Assembly: GCF_008039565.1 (NCBI RefSeq)
Contig: NZ_VDUX01000003.1
Coordinates: 372,001 to 436,000, forward strand
Direction of reading: 5' to 3'
Source of the DNA: Aeromicrobium terrae
GTDB taxonomy: Bacteria > Actinomycetota > Actinomycetes > Propionibacteriales > Nocardioidaceae
Length of the DNA stretch: 64,000 bases
Part shown: piece by piece, positions 8,416 through 16,439 of the stretch
Position numbering within the stretch: the first letter of the stretch is position 1
How the letters are laid out: every line of letters starts with the position of its first letter
Made by a program: the position numbers and the translations under genes
Notes under the pieces: model-generated
What the model saw: the letters and a program-made list of their open reading frames with translations, nothing else
Databases searched by the model: none
Told to the model about the DNA's origin: nothing

Positions 8416-8532
8416 GTGAAGCTCTGAGGTCCGAGACCTGCGCGATTCCTCGCGCGCCTTCGTCGACCTCGTCACGTCCCGCACTGCGCAGCGTCTCCAC
8501 GCGTCCCGACCCTTCGGACCCTTGGAGCCTCC
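8416..8532 (+). promoter_or_regulatory. Attenuator-like leader: mini-ORF plus hairpin over the ABC-F ribosome site
   Basis: A three-codon ORF (GTG AAG CTC TGA, 8416-8427) is followed by two short hairpins (AGGTC-CGA-GACCT at 8427-8439 and GCGCGA-TTCC-TCGCGC just after). Next, CTCCA at 8495-8499 is complementary to TGGAG at 8523-8527, which contains the ribosome site GGAG of the ABC-F gene. An inner GTCC/GGAC pair (8503-8506, 8516-8519) would stack on that stem. Antibiotic-responsive ABC-F genes are often controlled by such leaders. That this one senses stalled ribosomes is inference. Confidence 0.45.
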
Positions 8533-10104
8533 ATGCGATCACACCTTTCTGCCCACGACCTCACCTTCACCTGGCCGGACGGCGCTCCGGTCGTCGACGG
8601 CCTGGACCTCGACCTCGGACCCGGCCGGCACGGCCTCGTCGGGCTCAACGGCAGCGGCAAGTCGACGCTGCTGCGCCTGCTCGCCGGCGAGCTGCCGCCC
8701 GCCCGCGGGACGGTCCTCGTCGAAGGCACCCTCGCGTACCTGCCGCAGGACCCGTTGCGCGGTGACGAGAACGACGTCGCCGACGTGCTCGGCATCGGCC
8801 CGACGCTGCGGGCACTGCGCCGCATCGAGGCCGGCGAGACCGACGTGGCGCTGTTCGACGCGGTCGGCGACGACTGGGACGTCGAGGAACGGGCGACCGC
8901 CGAGCTCGGGCGCCTCGGCCTCGCGCGGCTCAGCCTGGACCGCCCGATCGGCACCCTGTCCGGCGGCGAGCTGGTGCTGCTCAGCCTCGGCGCCCGTCTG
9001 CTGCGACGTCCCGGAGTCCTCCTGCTGGACGAGCCGACGAACAACCTGGACCGGTCCGCCCGCGCTCGGCTGCGCGACGTCGTCGACGGCTGGAGCGGCA
9101 CCCTTGTCGTCGCCGGGCACGACCGCGAGCTGCTGGCGTCGGTGGACGACATCGGCGAGCTGCGGAACGGCGAGCTGCGCTGGTTCGGCGGCGGGTTCGA
9201 CGCCTACGAGGAGATCGTCGCCGCCGAGCAGGAGACCGCCCGGCGGGCGGTCCGCGACGCCGAGGCCGACGTCCGCAAGCAGCGTCGCGAGCTCGCCGAC
9301 ACCCAGGTGAAGCTGGCGCGGCGGGCCCGGTACGGCCAGAAGATGAACGACCAGAAGCGCGAGCCGAAGATCATCATGGGCGCGCGGAAGCGAGCCGCTC
9401 AGGTATCGGCCGGGCGGCTGCGCGGTGAGCACGAGGAGGACGTGGCCGCGGCCCAGGAACGCCTCGAGGCCGCCGAGCTCGAGGTCCGCGACGACCGGGA
9501 GATCCGCCTCCGGCTGCCGGCGACGGCTGTCCCGCCGTCACGCGTGGTGCTGACGACCGAGGAGCTCCGGCTCGCCCACACGGGTCGGGCGGTCGACCTC
9601 GACCTGCGCGGTCCCGAGCGGGTCGCGCTCATCGGGGCGAACGGGACGGGCAAGACGACGCTGCTCCGCACCGTCGTCGGCGACGTCGCGCCCGCCGGCG
9701 GCTCGGTGCACCTGCGCGTCCCGGCGCGCTACGTGCCGCAGCGTCTGGACCTGCTCGACGACGACCTCAGCGTCATCGACAACGTCCGTCGGCACGCTCC
9801 GGACGCCGACCAGCAGCACGTCCGTCACCAGCTCGCCCGGCTGCTGTTCCGCGGCCGCGCGGCGGAGCGGGAGGCGTCGACGTTGTCCGGCGGCGAGCGC
9901 GTCCGCGCCACGCTCGCGTGCGTCCTGCTGGCGGAGCCGGCGCCGCAGCTCCTCTTGCTCGACGAGCCGACGAACAACCTCGACCTGGCCAGCACACGGC
10001 ACCTCGTCGAGGCGCTCGCGTCGTTCGAGGGCTGCCTGGTCGTCGTGAGCCACGACGAGCGGTTCCTCGACGAGCTCGAGCTGGATCGACGCGTCGAGCT
10101 CTAG
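8533..10104 (+). CDS. ABC-F family ATP-binding protein (ribosome-associated type)
   Basis: The 523-residue protein has two nucleotide-binding domains and no membrane segment, the ABC-F layout. The first domain has Walker A GLNGSGKST (near 37-45), signature LSGGE and Walker B VLLLDEPTNNLD. The second has Walker A GANGTGKTT, LSGGE and LLLLDEPTNNLD. The basic, helical linker between them (about 230-330, VKLARRARYGQKMNDQKREPK) would be the P-site tRNA interaction motif. Members act on the ribosome, either protecting it from antibiotics or tuning translation. GGAG at 8524 sets the ATG at 8533. The stop overlaps the convergent gene in CTAG. Confidence 0.92.
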   Translation: MRSHLSAHDLTFTWPDGAPVVDGLDLDLGPGRHGLVGLNGSGKSTLLRLLAGELPPARGTVLVEGTLAYLPQDPLRGDENDVADVLGIGPTLRALRRIEAGETDVALFDAVGDDWDVEERATAELGRLGLARLSLDRPIGTLSGGELVLLSLGARLLRRPGVLLLDEPTNNLDRSARARLRDVVDGWSGTLVVAGHDRELLASVDDIGELRNGELRWFGGGFDAYEEIVAAEQETARRAVRDAEADVRKQRRELADTQVKLARRARYGQKMNDQKREPKIIMGARKRAAQVSAGRLRGEHEEDVAAAQERLEAAELEVRDDREIRLRLPATAVPPSRVVLTTEELRLAHTGRAVDLDLRGPERVALIGANGTGKTTLLRTVVGDVAPAGGSVHLRVPARYVPQRLDLLDDDLSVIDNVRRHAPDADQQHVRHQLARLLFRGRAAEREASTLSGGERVRATLACVLLAEPAPQLLLLDEPTNNLDLASTRHLVEALASFEGCLVVVSHDERFLDELELDRRVEL

Positions 10105-10853
10105 CCCAACGCGGCCTCGATGTCAGGACGCCGGGACCGGAAGGCGGCCAGCCGGTCCCGGGTCCGCTGGGGCTCGCCGACCCGGGCGAGATTCTGGAAG
10201 CCGACGTCGCCACGCTCCTGACCTGCGGCGATGCGGTCGGTGGCGGCCTCCATCCGGCGCTCGACCGCGTCGAGCAGGGTCAGCGGACCCCACTCGCCGT
10301 AGGCGTCGGCGAGCAGGTCGAGCCGGTGCGCGGTCTGCTCGGCGCCGATGTCGCGGTAGAGCGGGATCGCGGTCCACGCCATGAAGGCGAGGTCGTCGAT
10401 CGGCTTGCCGGGCCCGGCCATGTCCCAGTCGATCATCGCGACGAAGTGGCCGCTCTGGATGATCCAGTTGTAGGCGCCGGGGTCGTGGTGGCAGACGATC
10501 TCGTCGTCGGCGAGCTCCACCGGCTCGTCGTGGCCGCGCCACTGCCGCGGTCCGTCCGGGCGGAACGTCTCGACGACGTCGTGCAGCTCGCGCAGCCACT
10601 CCCCCGCCTCCACGAGCACGGACTCGAGCACCACCTCGTCGTCCACCGGCACCCCGCGGCCCTCGACGTAGGACAGCACCTCGCGGTCGTCCTCGACGCC
10701 GTGCACCTCGGGCACGCCGCGGAGCCCCGCGTCGGCCAGGTGGCCGAGCAGCTCGTGCACGGCCGGGGTCCACGGGCCGGTCGGGCGACGCACGGTGCGG
10801 CCCACGCGCGTGACCCCGCCGACCGCGCCGGGCAGGTGCTCCTCGGTGCTCAT
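10101..10853 (-). CDS. Phosphotransferase, aminoglycoside phosphotransferase (APH) fold
   Basis: This 250-residue kinase-like protein has the catalytic loop VCHHDPGAYNWI (H.D....N) and the metal-binding Asp in MIDWDMAGPG, both typical of the APH/choline kinase fold. The nucleotide-binding N-terminal lobe is short (VTRVGRTVRRPTGPWTP). Substrates of such chromosomal homologues are mostly unknown small hydroxyl compounds; aminoglycoside resistance cannot be concluded. It is transcribed divergently from the YibE/F gene and converges on the ABC-F gene. CACGAT followed by six bases precedes its ATG. Confidence 0.88.
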   Translation of the reverse strand: MSTEEHLPGAVGGVTRVGRTVRRPTGPWTPAVHELLGHLADAGLRGVPEVHGVEDDREVLSYVEGRGVPVDDEVVLESVLVEAGEWLRELHDVVETFRPDGPRQWRGHDEPVELADDEIVCHHDPGAYNWIIQSGHFVAMIDWDMAGPGKPIDDLAFMAWTAIPLYRDIGAEQTAHRLDLLADAYGEWGPLTLLDAVERRMEAATDRIAAGQERGDVGFQNLARVGEPQRTRDRLAAFRSRRPDIEAALG

Positions 10854-10903
10854 CCTTCGATCGTGGCACGACGCCCGTGGCGCGCCATGGCAGGCTGAGG
10901 CTC

Positions 10904-12100
10904 GTGGGCCACTCGCACGGGACGATGACCGACCTCGGCCCTCCGCGTCGCGGGCTCGCGACGGCGCTGGCGACCGTGGTCCTGGCCATCGCCGCGGCGG
11001 CGATCGTCGGCATGGTCGCGCTCTGGCCCGACCACGACGACGTCCCGCGCAACCTCAACCCCTACAGCGCGAAGGGCGTCACCACCGTCGACGCCACCGT
11101 CACCGCGGTCCATCCGTTCGACTGCGGCTCCGGCGGCGAGGGCCCGGACAACCTCCCGTCGGTGAAGGGCGACTGCGCCAAGGTCTCCGCAACGACGAAG
11201 GACGAGACGGCGACCTTCACCCTCGACGCCGGCCGGTACCGCGCCGGGATCGACAAGGGCGACGACATCCGGGTGATCCGGATCCAGCCTGACGGCCAGC
11301 CGGTCTCCTGGGAGTTCCTCGACTTCCGTCGTGGCCTGCCGCTGACCGCGCTCGCCGTCGTGTTCGCCCTGCTCGTCGTGCTGGTGGCCCGGTGGCGGGG
11401 CCTGTTCGCCCTGGTCGGCATCGGCGTGACGATGGTCGCGCTCACGACGTTCGTCCTGCCCGCCATGCTCGCCGGGGAGGACGCGCTCGCGGTCGCGGTC
11501 GTGGGCTCGACGGCCATCATGATCGTCGTCCTCTACCTCGCGCACGGCATCAGCATCCGCACCACGTCGGCGCTGTTCGGCACATTGGCCGGCATCGCGA
11601 TGACGGCCGTGATGGGTCTGCTCGCCACCGGCTGGACGAGCCTCAACGGCATCGGCTCGGAGGACGACCAGACGCTCCTCGCCTCCGTCCCGTCCATCGA
11701 CCTGCACGGCGTGGTCGCGGCGACCATGGTGATCGCCGGCCTGGGCGTGCTCAACGACGTCACGGTCACCCAGGCCAGCGCGGTGTGGGAGCTGCGATCG
11801 CTGCGGCCGAACGCCCTGCGGCCCGAGGTGTTCGCGTCGGCGATGCGCATCGGCCGCGATCACATCGCGTCGAGCGTCTACACCCTGGTGTTCGCCTACG
11901 CCGGCTCCGCGATGACGATCCTGCTGCTCATCACCGCCTACCAGCGCGGGCTCGCGGAGGTGGCCACCAGCGAGCAGATCGGGCAGGAGATCGTCCGCAC
12001 CCTCGTCGGCGCGATCGGACTCGTGCTGGCCGTGCCCATCACGACGTTCGTGGCCGTGTGGCTCGCGCCCAAGCCGCAGGAGCCGGCCGAGGTCGACTGA
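10904..12100 (+). CDS. YibE/F-like multi-pass membrane protein
   Basis: This 398-residue membrane protein begins with the histidine-containing VGHSHGT leader common to actinobacterial YibE/F proteins. One helix follows (LATALATVVLAIAAAAIVGM), then an extracytoplasmic domain of about 110 residues with two cysteines (FDCGSG, GDCAKV). The C-terminal half has about seven helices and contains GLGVLNDVTVTQASAVWEL, the family hallmark. The GTG at 10904 is chosen over GTG 10877 because GAGG lies upstream. The biochemical role of the family is unknown; membrane transport has been suggested. Its stop abuts the next gene on the opposite strand. Confidence 0.87.
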   Translation: MGHSHGTMTDLGPPRRGLATALATVVLAIAAAAIVGMVALWPDHDDVPRNLNPYSAKGVTTVDATVTAVHPFDCGSGGEGPDNLPSVKGDCAKVSATTKDETATFTLDAGRYRAGIDKGDDIRVIRIQPDGQPVSWEFLDFRRGLPLTALAVVFALLVVLVARWRGLFALVGIGVTMVALTTFVLPAMLAGEDALAVAVVGSTAIMIVVLYLAHGISIRTTSALFGTLAGIAMTAVMGLLATGWTSLNGIGSEDDQTLLASVPSIDLHGVVAATMVIAGLGVLNDVTVTQASAVWELRSLRPNALRPEVFASAMRIGRDHIASSVYTLVFAYAGSAMTILLLITAYQRGLAEVATSEQIGQEIVRTLVGAIGLVLAVPITTFVAVWLAPKPQEPAEVD

Positions 12101-12643
12101 TCAGAGGTCCGGCGGCACGTGCGGCGGGACGTTCTCGTGGTCGCGCTCGCGCACCGCGCGCTTGATCTGCTGCAGGTTGTTGCGCAGCAGGTCCGAGACC
12201 AGCTCGTCCATCCGCGGGTCGCCGAGCATGTCGACGAGGACGCGCAGCGTCGTCTCGGTGACCTCCGAGACCACGGTCTCGTAGCCGGGGAGCCGCCCGA
12301 CCAGTCGGACGTTCGGGTCCTGCCGGACCTTCTCGACGACCAGTCGCTTGAGCTCGTCGTGGTTCTCGACGACGGCCGCCGCGATGTTCTGCGTGTAGTG
12401 CCCGGTCTGGATCACGTCCGCCACCTCGTCGAGCACCATGATCGTGATCGGCCGCTTGACCAGCGAGATCACCCACTCGCGCAGCCGGTTGATGCGCCGT
12501 ACCGCCCACGGCGTCCGCAGGCCGCGACGCACCAGCACCGCGGTCAGCAGGGCGGAGCCGATCGCCAGGAAGAACAGCACCACGACGATCAGCGCCACGA
12601 GCTGCCAGGCGCTCAGGCTCTCGAGTCGGTCGCCCAGGTTCAT
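12101..12643 (-). CDS. Single-pass membrane protein of unknown function
   Basis: The protein has 180 residues. One strong N-terminal transmembrane helix (WQLVALIVVVLFFLAIGSALL, about 13-33) is followed by a basic stretch (RRGLRTPWAVRRINRLR) and a long, mostly helical cytoplasmic region that ends in charged DHENVPPHVPPDL. The predicted topology has a short outside N-terminus. No named domain is recognised. It lies immediately beside the YibE/F stop and just upstream, on the same strand, of the GNAT gene. Confidence 0.75.
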   Translation of the reverse strand: MNLGDRLESLSAWQLVALIVVVLFFLAIGSALLTAVLVRRGLRTPWAVRRINRLREWVISLVKRPITIMVLDEVADVIQTGHYTQNIAAAVVENHDELKRLVVEKVRQDPNVRLVGRLPGYETVVSEVTETTLRVLVDMLGDPRMDELVSDLLRNNLQQIKRAVRERDHENVPPHVPPDL

Positions 12644-12647
12644 CGGT

Positions 12648-13439
12648 TCATCGTGCCGTACGGAGGTAGGGCGTGGTCGTGCTGACGGCTACCATGCCGG
12701 AGCGCTCGAGGATCGGCCGTGACATCGGCGTGGAGTCGCTGTGCATGTACCGCTTGCCGAGCCGGAGCGCCGAGCGGGCCCGGGCGGAGGTCAGTGCGCG
12801 GTAGATGCCGCGGCCGCGCCATTCCTTCAGGGTCGCGCCACCCCAGATGCCGGCGAACTCCGTGCCGGCGACCGGCTCGAGCCGCCCGGCGCTGACGATC
12901 TCACCGTCGTGCTCGGCCACCCAGAGCTCCATGCCGTCGTCGAGTGACAACCGGCGCATCAGGGCGTCGGCCGAGCGGTCCGAGACCGGGTCGCCGAACG
13001 CGACGTCCTCCATCGCGGCCATCGCGCGGACGTCCGGCTCCTCGTGGACGGTTCGTAGCGTGATGCCGTCGGGCAGCGGCACGTCGACCGCGAGCGCCGC
13101 GACCTCGCCGATCATGATCGACTCCGGCTCCTCCTCGACGAAGCCGTGTGCAAGGAGCGCCTCGTGCAGACCGGGTGCGACGTCGTGCCCGCGGGTCTTC
13201 CACTCGACGCGCTTGATGTCCGGGTCGGCGTCGTAGTGCGCGACGGCCTGGGCGACGAGGTCGGCGATCTCGTCGGCGTCGGCACCGTCGAGGTCCTGGT
13301 AGGTCACGAACCCGCGGCCGCCGGCGAACGTCACGAGCCGCAGCGGTCCGAGGCGCGTCACCGAGATCGCGCTCGGCGTCTCGGCGTCGGTGCGCAGCTG
13401 CTCGTCGTAGGCGCGGAGGAGCGTGGCGACGTCAGTCAT
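12648..13439 (-). CDS. GNAT family N-acetyltransferase
   Basis: The 263-residue protein has a C-terminal GNAT domain: EIVSAGRLEPVAGTEFAGIWGGATLKEWRGRGIYRALTSA contains the acetyl-CoA loop (WRGRGIY), and SGMVAVSTTTPYLR closes the fold. The N-terminal half (about 1-120) looks like a degenerate second GNAT or lid domain. The ATG at 13439 (MTDVATLL) is chosen because it overlaps the preceding gene by eight bases, in keeping with the operons around it. The target of acetylation is not known. Confidence 0.85.
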   Translation of the reverse strand: MTDVATLLRAYDEQLRTDAETPSAISVTRLGPLRLVTFAGGRGFVTYQDLDGADADEIADLVAQAVAHYDADPDIKRVEWKTRGHDVAPGLHEALLAHGFVEEEPESIMIGEVAALAVDVPLPDGITLRTVHEEPDVRAMAAMEDVAFGDPVSDRSADALMRRLSLDDGMELWVAEHDGEIVSAGRLEPVAGTEFAGIWGGATLKEWRGRGIYRALTSARARSALRLGKRYMHSDSTPMSRPILERSGMVAVSTTTPYLRTAR

Positions 13440-13992
13440 CGAGCGCCGGCGGCATCGTGGCCAGAAGCCGCGGGTCGGGTGCACCGCCGGCCGACCGGAG
13501 CAGGCCGACCACGGCGCGCACCAGCGTCATCAGGTCCTTGGGCTTCCGCTTGTCCAGCCCGCCGATCAGCTGCTGGAGGATGGTGAGCTGGTCGAAGTAG
13601 ATCCGCTCGGTGACCAGCTGCTCGTCCTCGTCGAAGACGAAGTAGGCAGTCATCCGCGTGCGGTGCTGACCGCCGGTGGGCGGGATCTTGGCGAGCGGTC
13701 CGCGGTGCGTGCCCATCAGCCAGAACTCGACGACGACGGCGTCGACGGTGTGACGCAGCGCGATCAGCTCGTGGTGCTGGTCGGGGAAGGCGACGCGGGT
13801 GTCGTGGTAGTACTCGCGCACCTCGCCGTCGCCGTCGTGCACGGTCATCTGGGCGATGAGCTCATAGTGCGGGTGCGGGAACGTCGACAGCGTGGCGTCC
13901 CAGTCCTGGGCGACCTCGTCGGCGAAGTGGTCGAGCACGACCTTCTCGCGCGCTCTCAGTACGTCCTCGGGCGGCAGGGTGAATCGCGACAT
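13432..13992 (-). CDS. NTF2/SnoaL-like protein of unknown function
   Basis: This 186-residue protein has the look of a cone-shaped NTF2-like alpha/beta barrel: HFADEVAQDWDATLSTFPHPHYELI, then VREYYHDTRVAFPDQHHELIALRHTVDAVVVEFWLMGTH, and TAYFVFDEDEQLVTERIYFD. Such folds act as hydrolases, isomerases or ligand carriers. No catalytic set is certain here, although the His and Asp in FPHPHYELI and FPDQHHELI are conspicuous. It overlaps the GNAT gene by eight bases and is probably co-expressed with it. Confidence 0.7.
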   Translation of the reverse strand: MSRFTLPPEDVLRAREKVVLDHFADEVAQDWDATLSTFPHPHYELIAQMTVHDGDGEVREYYHDTRVAFPDQHHELIALRHTVDAVVVEFWLMGTHRGPLAKIPPTGGQHRTRMTAYFVFDEDEQLVTERIYFDQLTILQQLIGGLDKRKPKDLMTLVRAVVGLLRSAGGAPDPRLLATMPPALDD

Positions 13993-13996
13993 GCGG

Positions 13997-14587
13997 TCAT
14001 CCTGCCCGACGCTTCCTCTTGAGCCCGCCGGCTTCCAGCAGGTGCCGCAATCGATGGCGGTAGCCGCCGACGATGTCGAGGTCCAGAACGACTTGGTCAC
14101 CTGCGTCGAGCGTGGTGCAGCCAGCCTTCCGGAGCCGTTTCGCGCTTGCCGCGTCGATCGTCAGGGGACCGTGCACCACGAGGTTGCGAATGACGGCCAC
14201 CTCGACGACGCCAGCCAAACCGCCTTCGACGTCGTCCCAGCTGGAGGTATTCGACTCGAGCAGCCTGGCTCCCCATTCCTCGATCCCGTGCACCTTTCGC
14301 GAGTCGAGTCCCAGCCGTTCCAGGGCAGCCGCCTCGGCCATCGAGTACGACAGCACCAGAGCGGCTGATGCGAGCGTGCTCTGGTCCTCGAGTGCGGCGG
14401 CGTGATCGGTGATCTTGATCTTGAACTTCCCACCGACCGACGACTTGATCCTCGTCTCGGCGCGGTTCGTCACGTCCAAGTGCTCCCACAAGGCATGTTC
14501 CCGCTCGATCGCGACCCGCATGCTGAGGAGCGAGACCGTGAGTGCACCCCACCGGTCCCACAGCGCCTTCTTGTCGGCATCGCTCAT
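13997..14587 (-). CDS. Helical protein with HEPN-like R-x4-H motif
   Basis: The 196-residue protein is predicted to be almost all alpha-helix. Near residue 135 it carries EVAVIRNLVVHGPLTID, an R-x4-H motif within a helix as in HEPN-fold RNases and their inactive relatives. The C-terminus is very basic (GGLKRKRRAG). No nucleotidyltransferase (MNT) antitoxin partner is adjacent, so it is an orphan if it is HEPN. The gene lies four bases upstream of, and on the same strand as, the NTF2-like gene. A structural or profile search would decide the fold. Confidence 0.55.
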   Translation of the reverse strand: MSDADKKALWDRWGALTVSLLSMRVAIEREHALWEHLDVTNRAETRIKSSVGGKFKIKITDHAAALEDQSTLASAALVLSYSMAEAAALERLGLDSRKVHGIEEWGARLLESNTSSWDDVEGGLAGVVEVAVIRNLVVHGPLTIDAASAKRLRKAGCTTLDAGDQVVLDLDIVGGYRHRLRHLLEAGGLKRKRRAG

Positions 14588-14692
14588 CTCCGAAATCTAG
14601 AGCCGTTCGAGCTCACCAGACGGATCACCCGTGACAAGCGGCGCCAGATGGGTACGGGATCAATGACCACGACAAACGGATGTGAGGAAGTC

Positions 14693-14983
14693 ATGTTCAA
14701 GAAGTCCATGCTGCTGATCGCCGGCGCCGCCGGCTACGTGCTCGGCGCCCGTGCGGGCCGCGAGCGGTACGACCAGATCAAGGAGCACGCCGACCGCCTC
14801 GTGAACAACCCGACCGTGCAGAAGGCGGCATCCGACGCCAAGGACGTCGTGGCCGAGAAGGCCCCGGTCGTCAAGGAGAAGGTCGCCGACGCGACGTCGT
14901 CGGAACACTCCGCGGACTCCCCCGACGTCGGCCCGGCCGACCTGCCCGGCACCGCGACCAATCCGGCCCACGCGAATGTCTGA
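14693..14983 (+). CDS. YtxH-like small membrane-associated protein
   Basis: This 96-residue protein has a glycine/alanine-rich N-terminal hydrophobic segment (KSMLLIAGAAGYVLGARAGRE), then an amphipathic charged helix (YDQIKEHADRLVNNPTVQKAASDAKDVVAEKAPVVKEKVADATS) and a low-complexity acidic tail. This matches the YtxH/general-stress type. It heads a four-gene cluster with overlapping genes. GGGTAC at 14650-14655 resembles the -10 box of stress sigma factors (SigB/SigF type), but no convincing -35 element was found. Confidence 0.75.
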   Translation: MFKKSMLLIAGAAGYVLGARAGRERYDQIKEHADRLVNNPTVQKAASDAKDVVAEKAPVVKEKVADATSSEHSADSPDVGPADLPGTATNPAHANV

Positions 14984-15368
14984 CCAGCAGACCGCCGACG
15001 CCTCGCTCGGCGAGCTGATCAGCCGGCTGAGCGAGCAGAGCAGCCGGCTGATCCGCGACGAGCTCGCCCTCGCGAAGACCGAGCTCCAGAAGAGCGCGAA
15101 GCACGCCGGCGTCGGCGCCGGGCTGTTCGGCGGCTCCGGGTTCATCGCCATGCTGGGCGTCATCACGCTCGTCGGCTCGGCCGTCGCGGCGCTGTCGCTG
15201 GTCGTCGACGTCTGGCTCGCGACCCTGGTCGTCGCGGTCGCGCTGTTCGCGATCGCAGGCATCGTCGCGCTGGCCGGCAAGAAGCAGGTGGGCGAGGTCG
15301 GTCCGCCCGAGCAGGCGATCGAGAACGTCAGGAAGGACCTCGCCGAGGTGAAGGAGCACCGCTCATGA
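14976..15368 (+). CDS. Phage-holin-like superfamily III membrane protein
   Basis: This 130-residue protein begins with an amphipathic helix (LGELISRLSEQSSRLIRDELALAK), then has two hydrophobic helices (GLFGGSGFIAMLGVITLVGSAVAALSLV and LATLVVAVALFAIAGIVALAG). This is the layout of the actinobacterial phage_holin_3_6 family. Despite the name there is no prophage here; such proteins are chromosomal and probably shape or monitor the membrane. It overlaps the YtxH-like gene by eight bases and the DUF3618 gene by four. Confidence 0.82.
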   Translation: MSDQQTADASLGELISRLSEQSSRLIRDELALAKTELQKSAKHAGVGAGLFGGSGFIAMLGVITLVGSAVAALSLVVDVWLATLVVAVALFAIAGIVALAGKKQVGEVGPPEQAIENVRKDLAEVKEHRS

Positions 15369-15556
15369 CGCACGCAGCCACCACCGACGAGCTCGTCGAC
15401 GACATCGAGCGCACCCGCGAGCAGCTTGGCGAGACCATCGACGCGCTCAGCGCAAAGCTCGACGCCAAGGCCGCCGCACGGCGCCACTGGCCGGAGCTCG
15501 CCGTGGCCGGCGCGACCCTCCTGGGTCTCGTAATCGTCTGGAAGAGGATGGGATGA
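15365..15556 (+). CDS. DUF3618 domain protein
   Basis: This 63-residue protein has the DUF3618 signature DDIERTREQLGETIDALSAKLD as an N-terminal amphipathic helix, then one transmembrane segment (LAVAGATLLGLVIVW). It overlaps both neighbours by four bases and is certainly part of the same operon. Function is unknown; the family is co-inherited with the holin-like and DUF4235 genes in actinobacteria. Confidence 0.88.
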   Translation: MTHAATTDELVDDIERTREQLGETIDALSAKLDAKAAARRHWPELAVAGATLLGLVIVWKRMG

Positions 15557-15852
15557 CGACGGAGAAGCAGAACGCCAGCAAGCCCGCCAAGGTGCTCTAC
15601 CGCCCCGTCGGGCTGGCGACGTCGGTCGCCGCGGGCATGATCGCGAGCTCGATCGTGAGCAAGGTCTGGCAGAAGACCCTCGGCGACGAGGGCGACGACC
15701 CGCCGCAGGCGCTGGAGAGCGAGTATCCGTTCAAGGAGATCCTCGCCGCCGCGTTGATCCAGGGCGCGGTCTTCGCCGTGGTCAAGGCCGCCACCGATCG
15801 TGCCGGCGCTCGCGCCTTCGAGCGCGTTACTGGCGAATGGCCGGGCAGCTAG
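15553..15852 (+). CDS. DUF4235 domain protein
   Basis: This 99-residue membrane protein matches DUF4235: VLYRPVGLATSVAAGMIASSIVSKVWQ forms the first helix and EILAAALIQGAVFAVVKAATDR the second, with an acidic loop between. It is the last gene of the YtxH/holin-like/DUF3618/DUF4235 unit, linked by a four-base overlap. The set probably functions at the cytoplasmic membrane, possibly under stress. The molecular role is unknown. Confidence 0.88.
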   Translation: MTTEKQNASKPAKVLYRPVGLATSVAAGMIASSIVSKVWQKTLGDEGDDPPQALESEYPFKEILAAALIQGAVFAVVKAATDRAGARAFERVTGEWPGS

Positions 15853-15855
15853 GCC

Positions 15856-16173
15856 CTACCCGCGTTCCCTGCCCGGCAGGGGCGCGCCGGCGAGGAACGC
15901 CTCGTACGCCTCGCGTGCGTCCTCGTCGACCGTCGTGTTCCGCGGTCCGTAACGCGTGTCGGTCCGATCGCGCTTGGGCCCGGACAGCCAGAACTCGTCG
16001 CCGGTCTCGTGGTCGTAGAAGTTGCTGTCGAAGCCGGCGAACTTGTGGAGCACGCGTCCGTGGACGCGAGCGGTCTTCCAGCTCCGGTTGAACTCGACCC
16101 AGCCGATGAACGACGGCCCCGCGTCGGTGTCGTAGCCCGTCTTCTGCTGGACGAACATGATGCGGCGTGCCAT
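15856..16173 (-). CDS. Conserved small protein of unknown function
   Basis: This 105-residue protein (MARRIMFVQQKTGYDTDAGPSFIGWVEFNRSWKTARVHGRVL...) is predicted to be mostly beta, rich in aromatic residues in the first half, with a helical acidic C-terminus (DEDAREAYEAFLAG). The pattern suggests a small nucleic-acid- or substrate-binding beta-sheet protein, but no family is recognised. It lies five bases after the next gene upstream on the same strand and converges on DUF4235. Confidence 0.7.
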   Translation of the reverse strand: MARRIMFVQQKTGYDTDAGPSFIGWVEFNRSWKTARVHGRVLHKFAGFDSNFYDHETGDEFWLSGPKRDRTDTRYGPRNTTVDEDAREAYEAFLAGAPLPGRERG

Positions 16174-16178
16174 GTCAG

Positions 16179-16439
16179 TCAGCGCTCGGACGGCCGGAAC
16201 ACGCCCAGCATCCGGTCGACCTTGCCGCCGGCGTCGGCGTACGACGCCTGCTCGAGGGTCCAGCCCTCGGCCTCGACGGCCTCCACCATCGCGCTGATGT
16301 GCTTGAGCTCGCCCGAGACCGATCCACCGGACAGACCCCCGGACTTGAACACGGCCACGAAGACGGACTGACCGTTCACCTTCGCCGCGCGCGCGTCGCT
16401 CGCCACCATCCCGACCTTGGTGTCCTTGATGATCCCCAC
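16179..16439 (-). CDS. Small DUF4177-like protein
   Basis: This is an 86-residue alpha/beta protein. The segment SGELKHISAMVEAVEAEGWTLEQASYADAGGKVDRMLGVFRP looks like the strand-helix-strand of small DUF4177-type proteins (helix, E-GW, then a final strand). The first half (VGMVASDARAAKVNGQSVFVAVFKSG) is a beta hairpin. The family has no known function. It precedes the 105-residue gene by five bases, so the two probably form an operon. Confidence 0.65.
   Translation of the reverse strand: MGIIKDTKVGMVASDARAAKVNGQSVFVAVFKSGGLSGGSVSGELKHISAMVEAVEAEGWTLEQASYADAGGKVDRMLGVFRPSER

Noticed and set aside
8533-10104. ABC-F gene as a named resistance determinant
   Set aside because: Many ABC-F proteins are housekeeping translation factors. 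The linker sequence alone does not tell which, so no resistance name is given.
14976-15368. Holin-like gene as a sign of a prophage
   Set aside because: The gene sits in a conserved chromosomal cluster (YtxH, DUF3618, DUF4235), and no phage structural or lysis genes are near.
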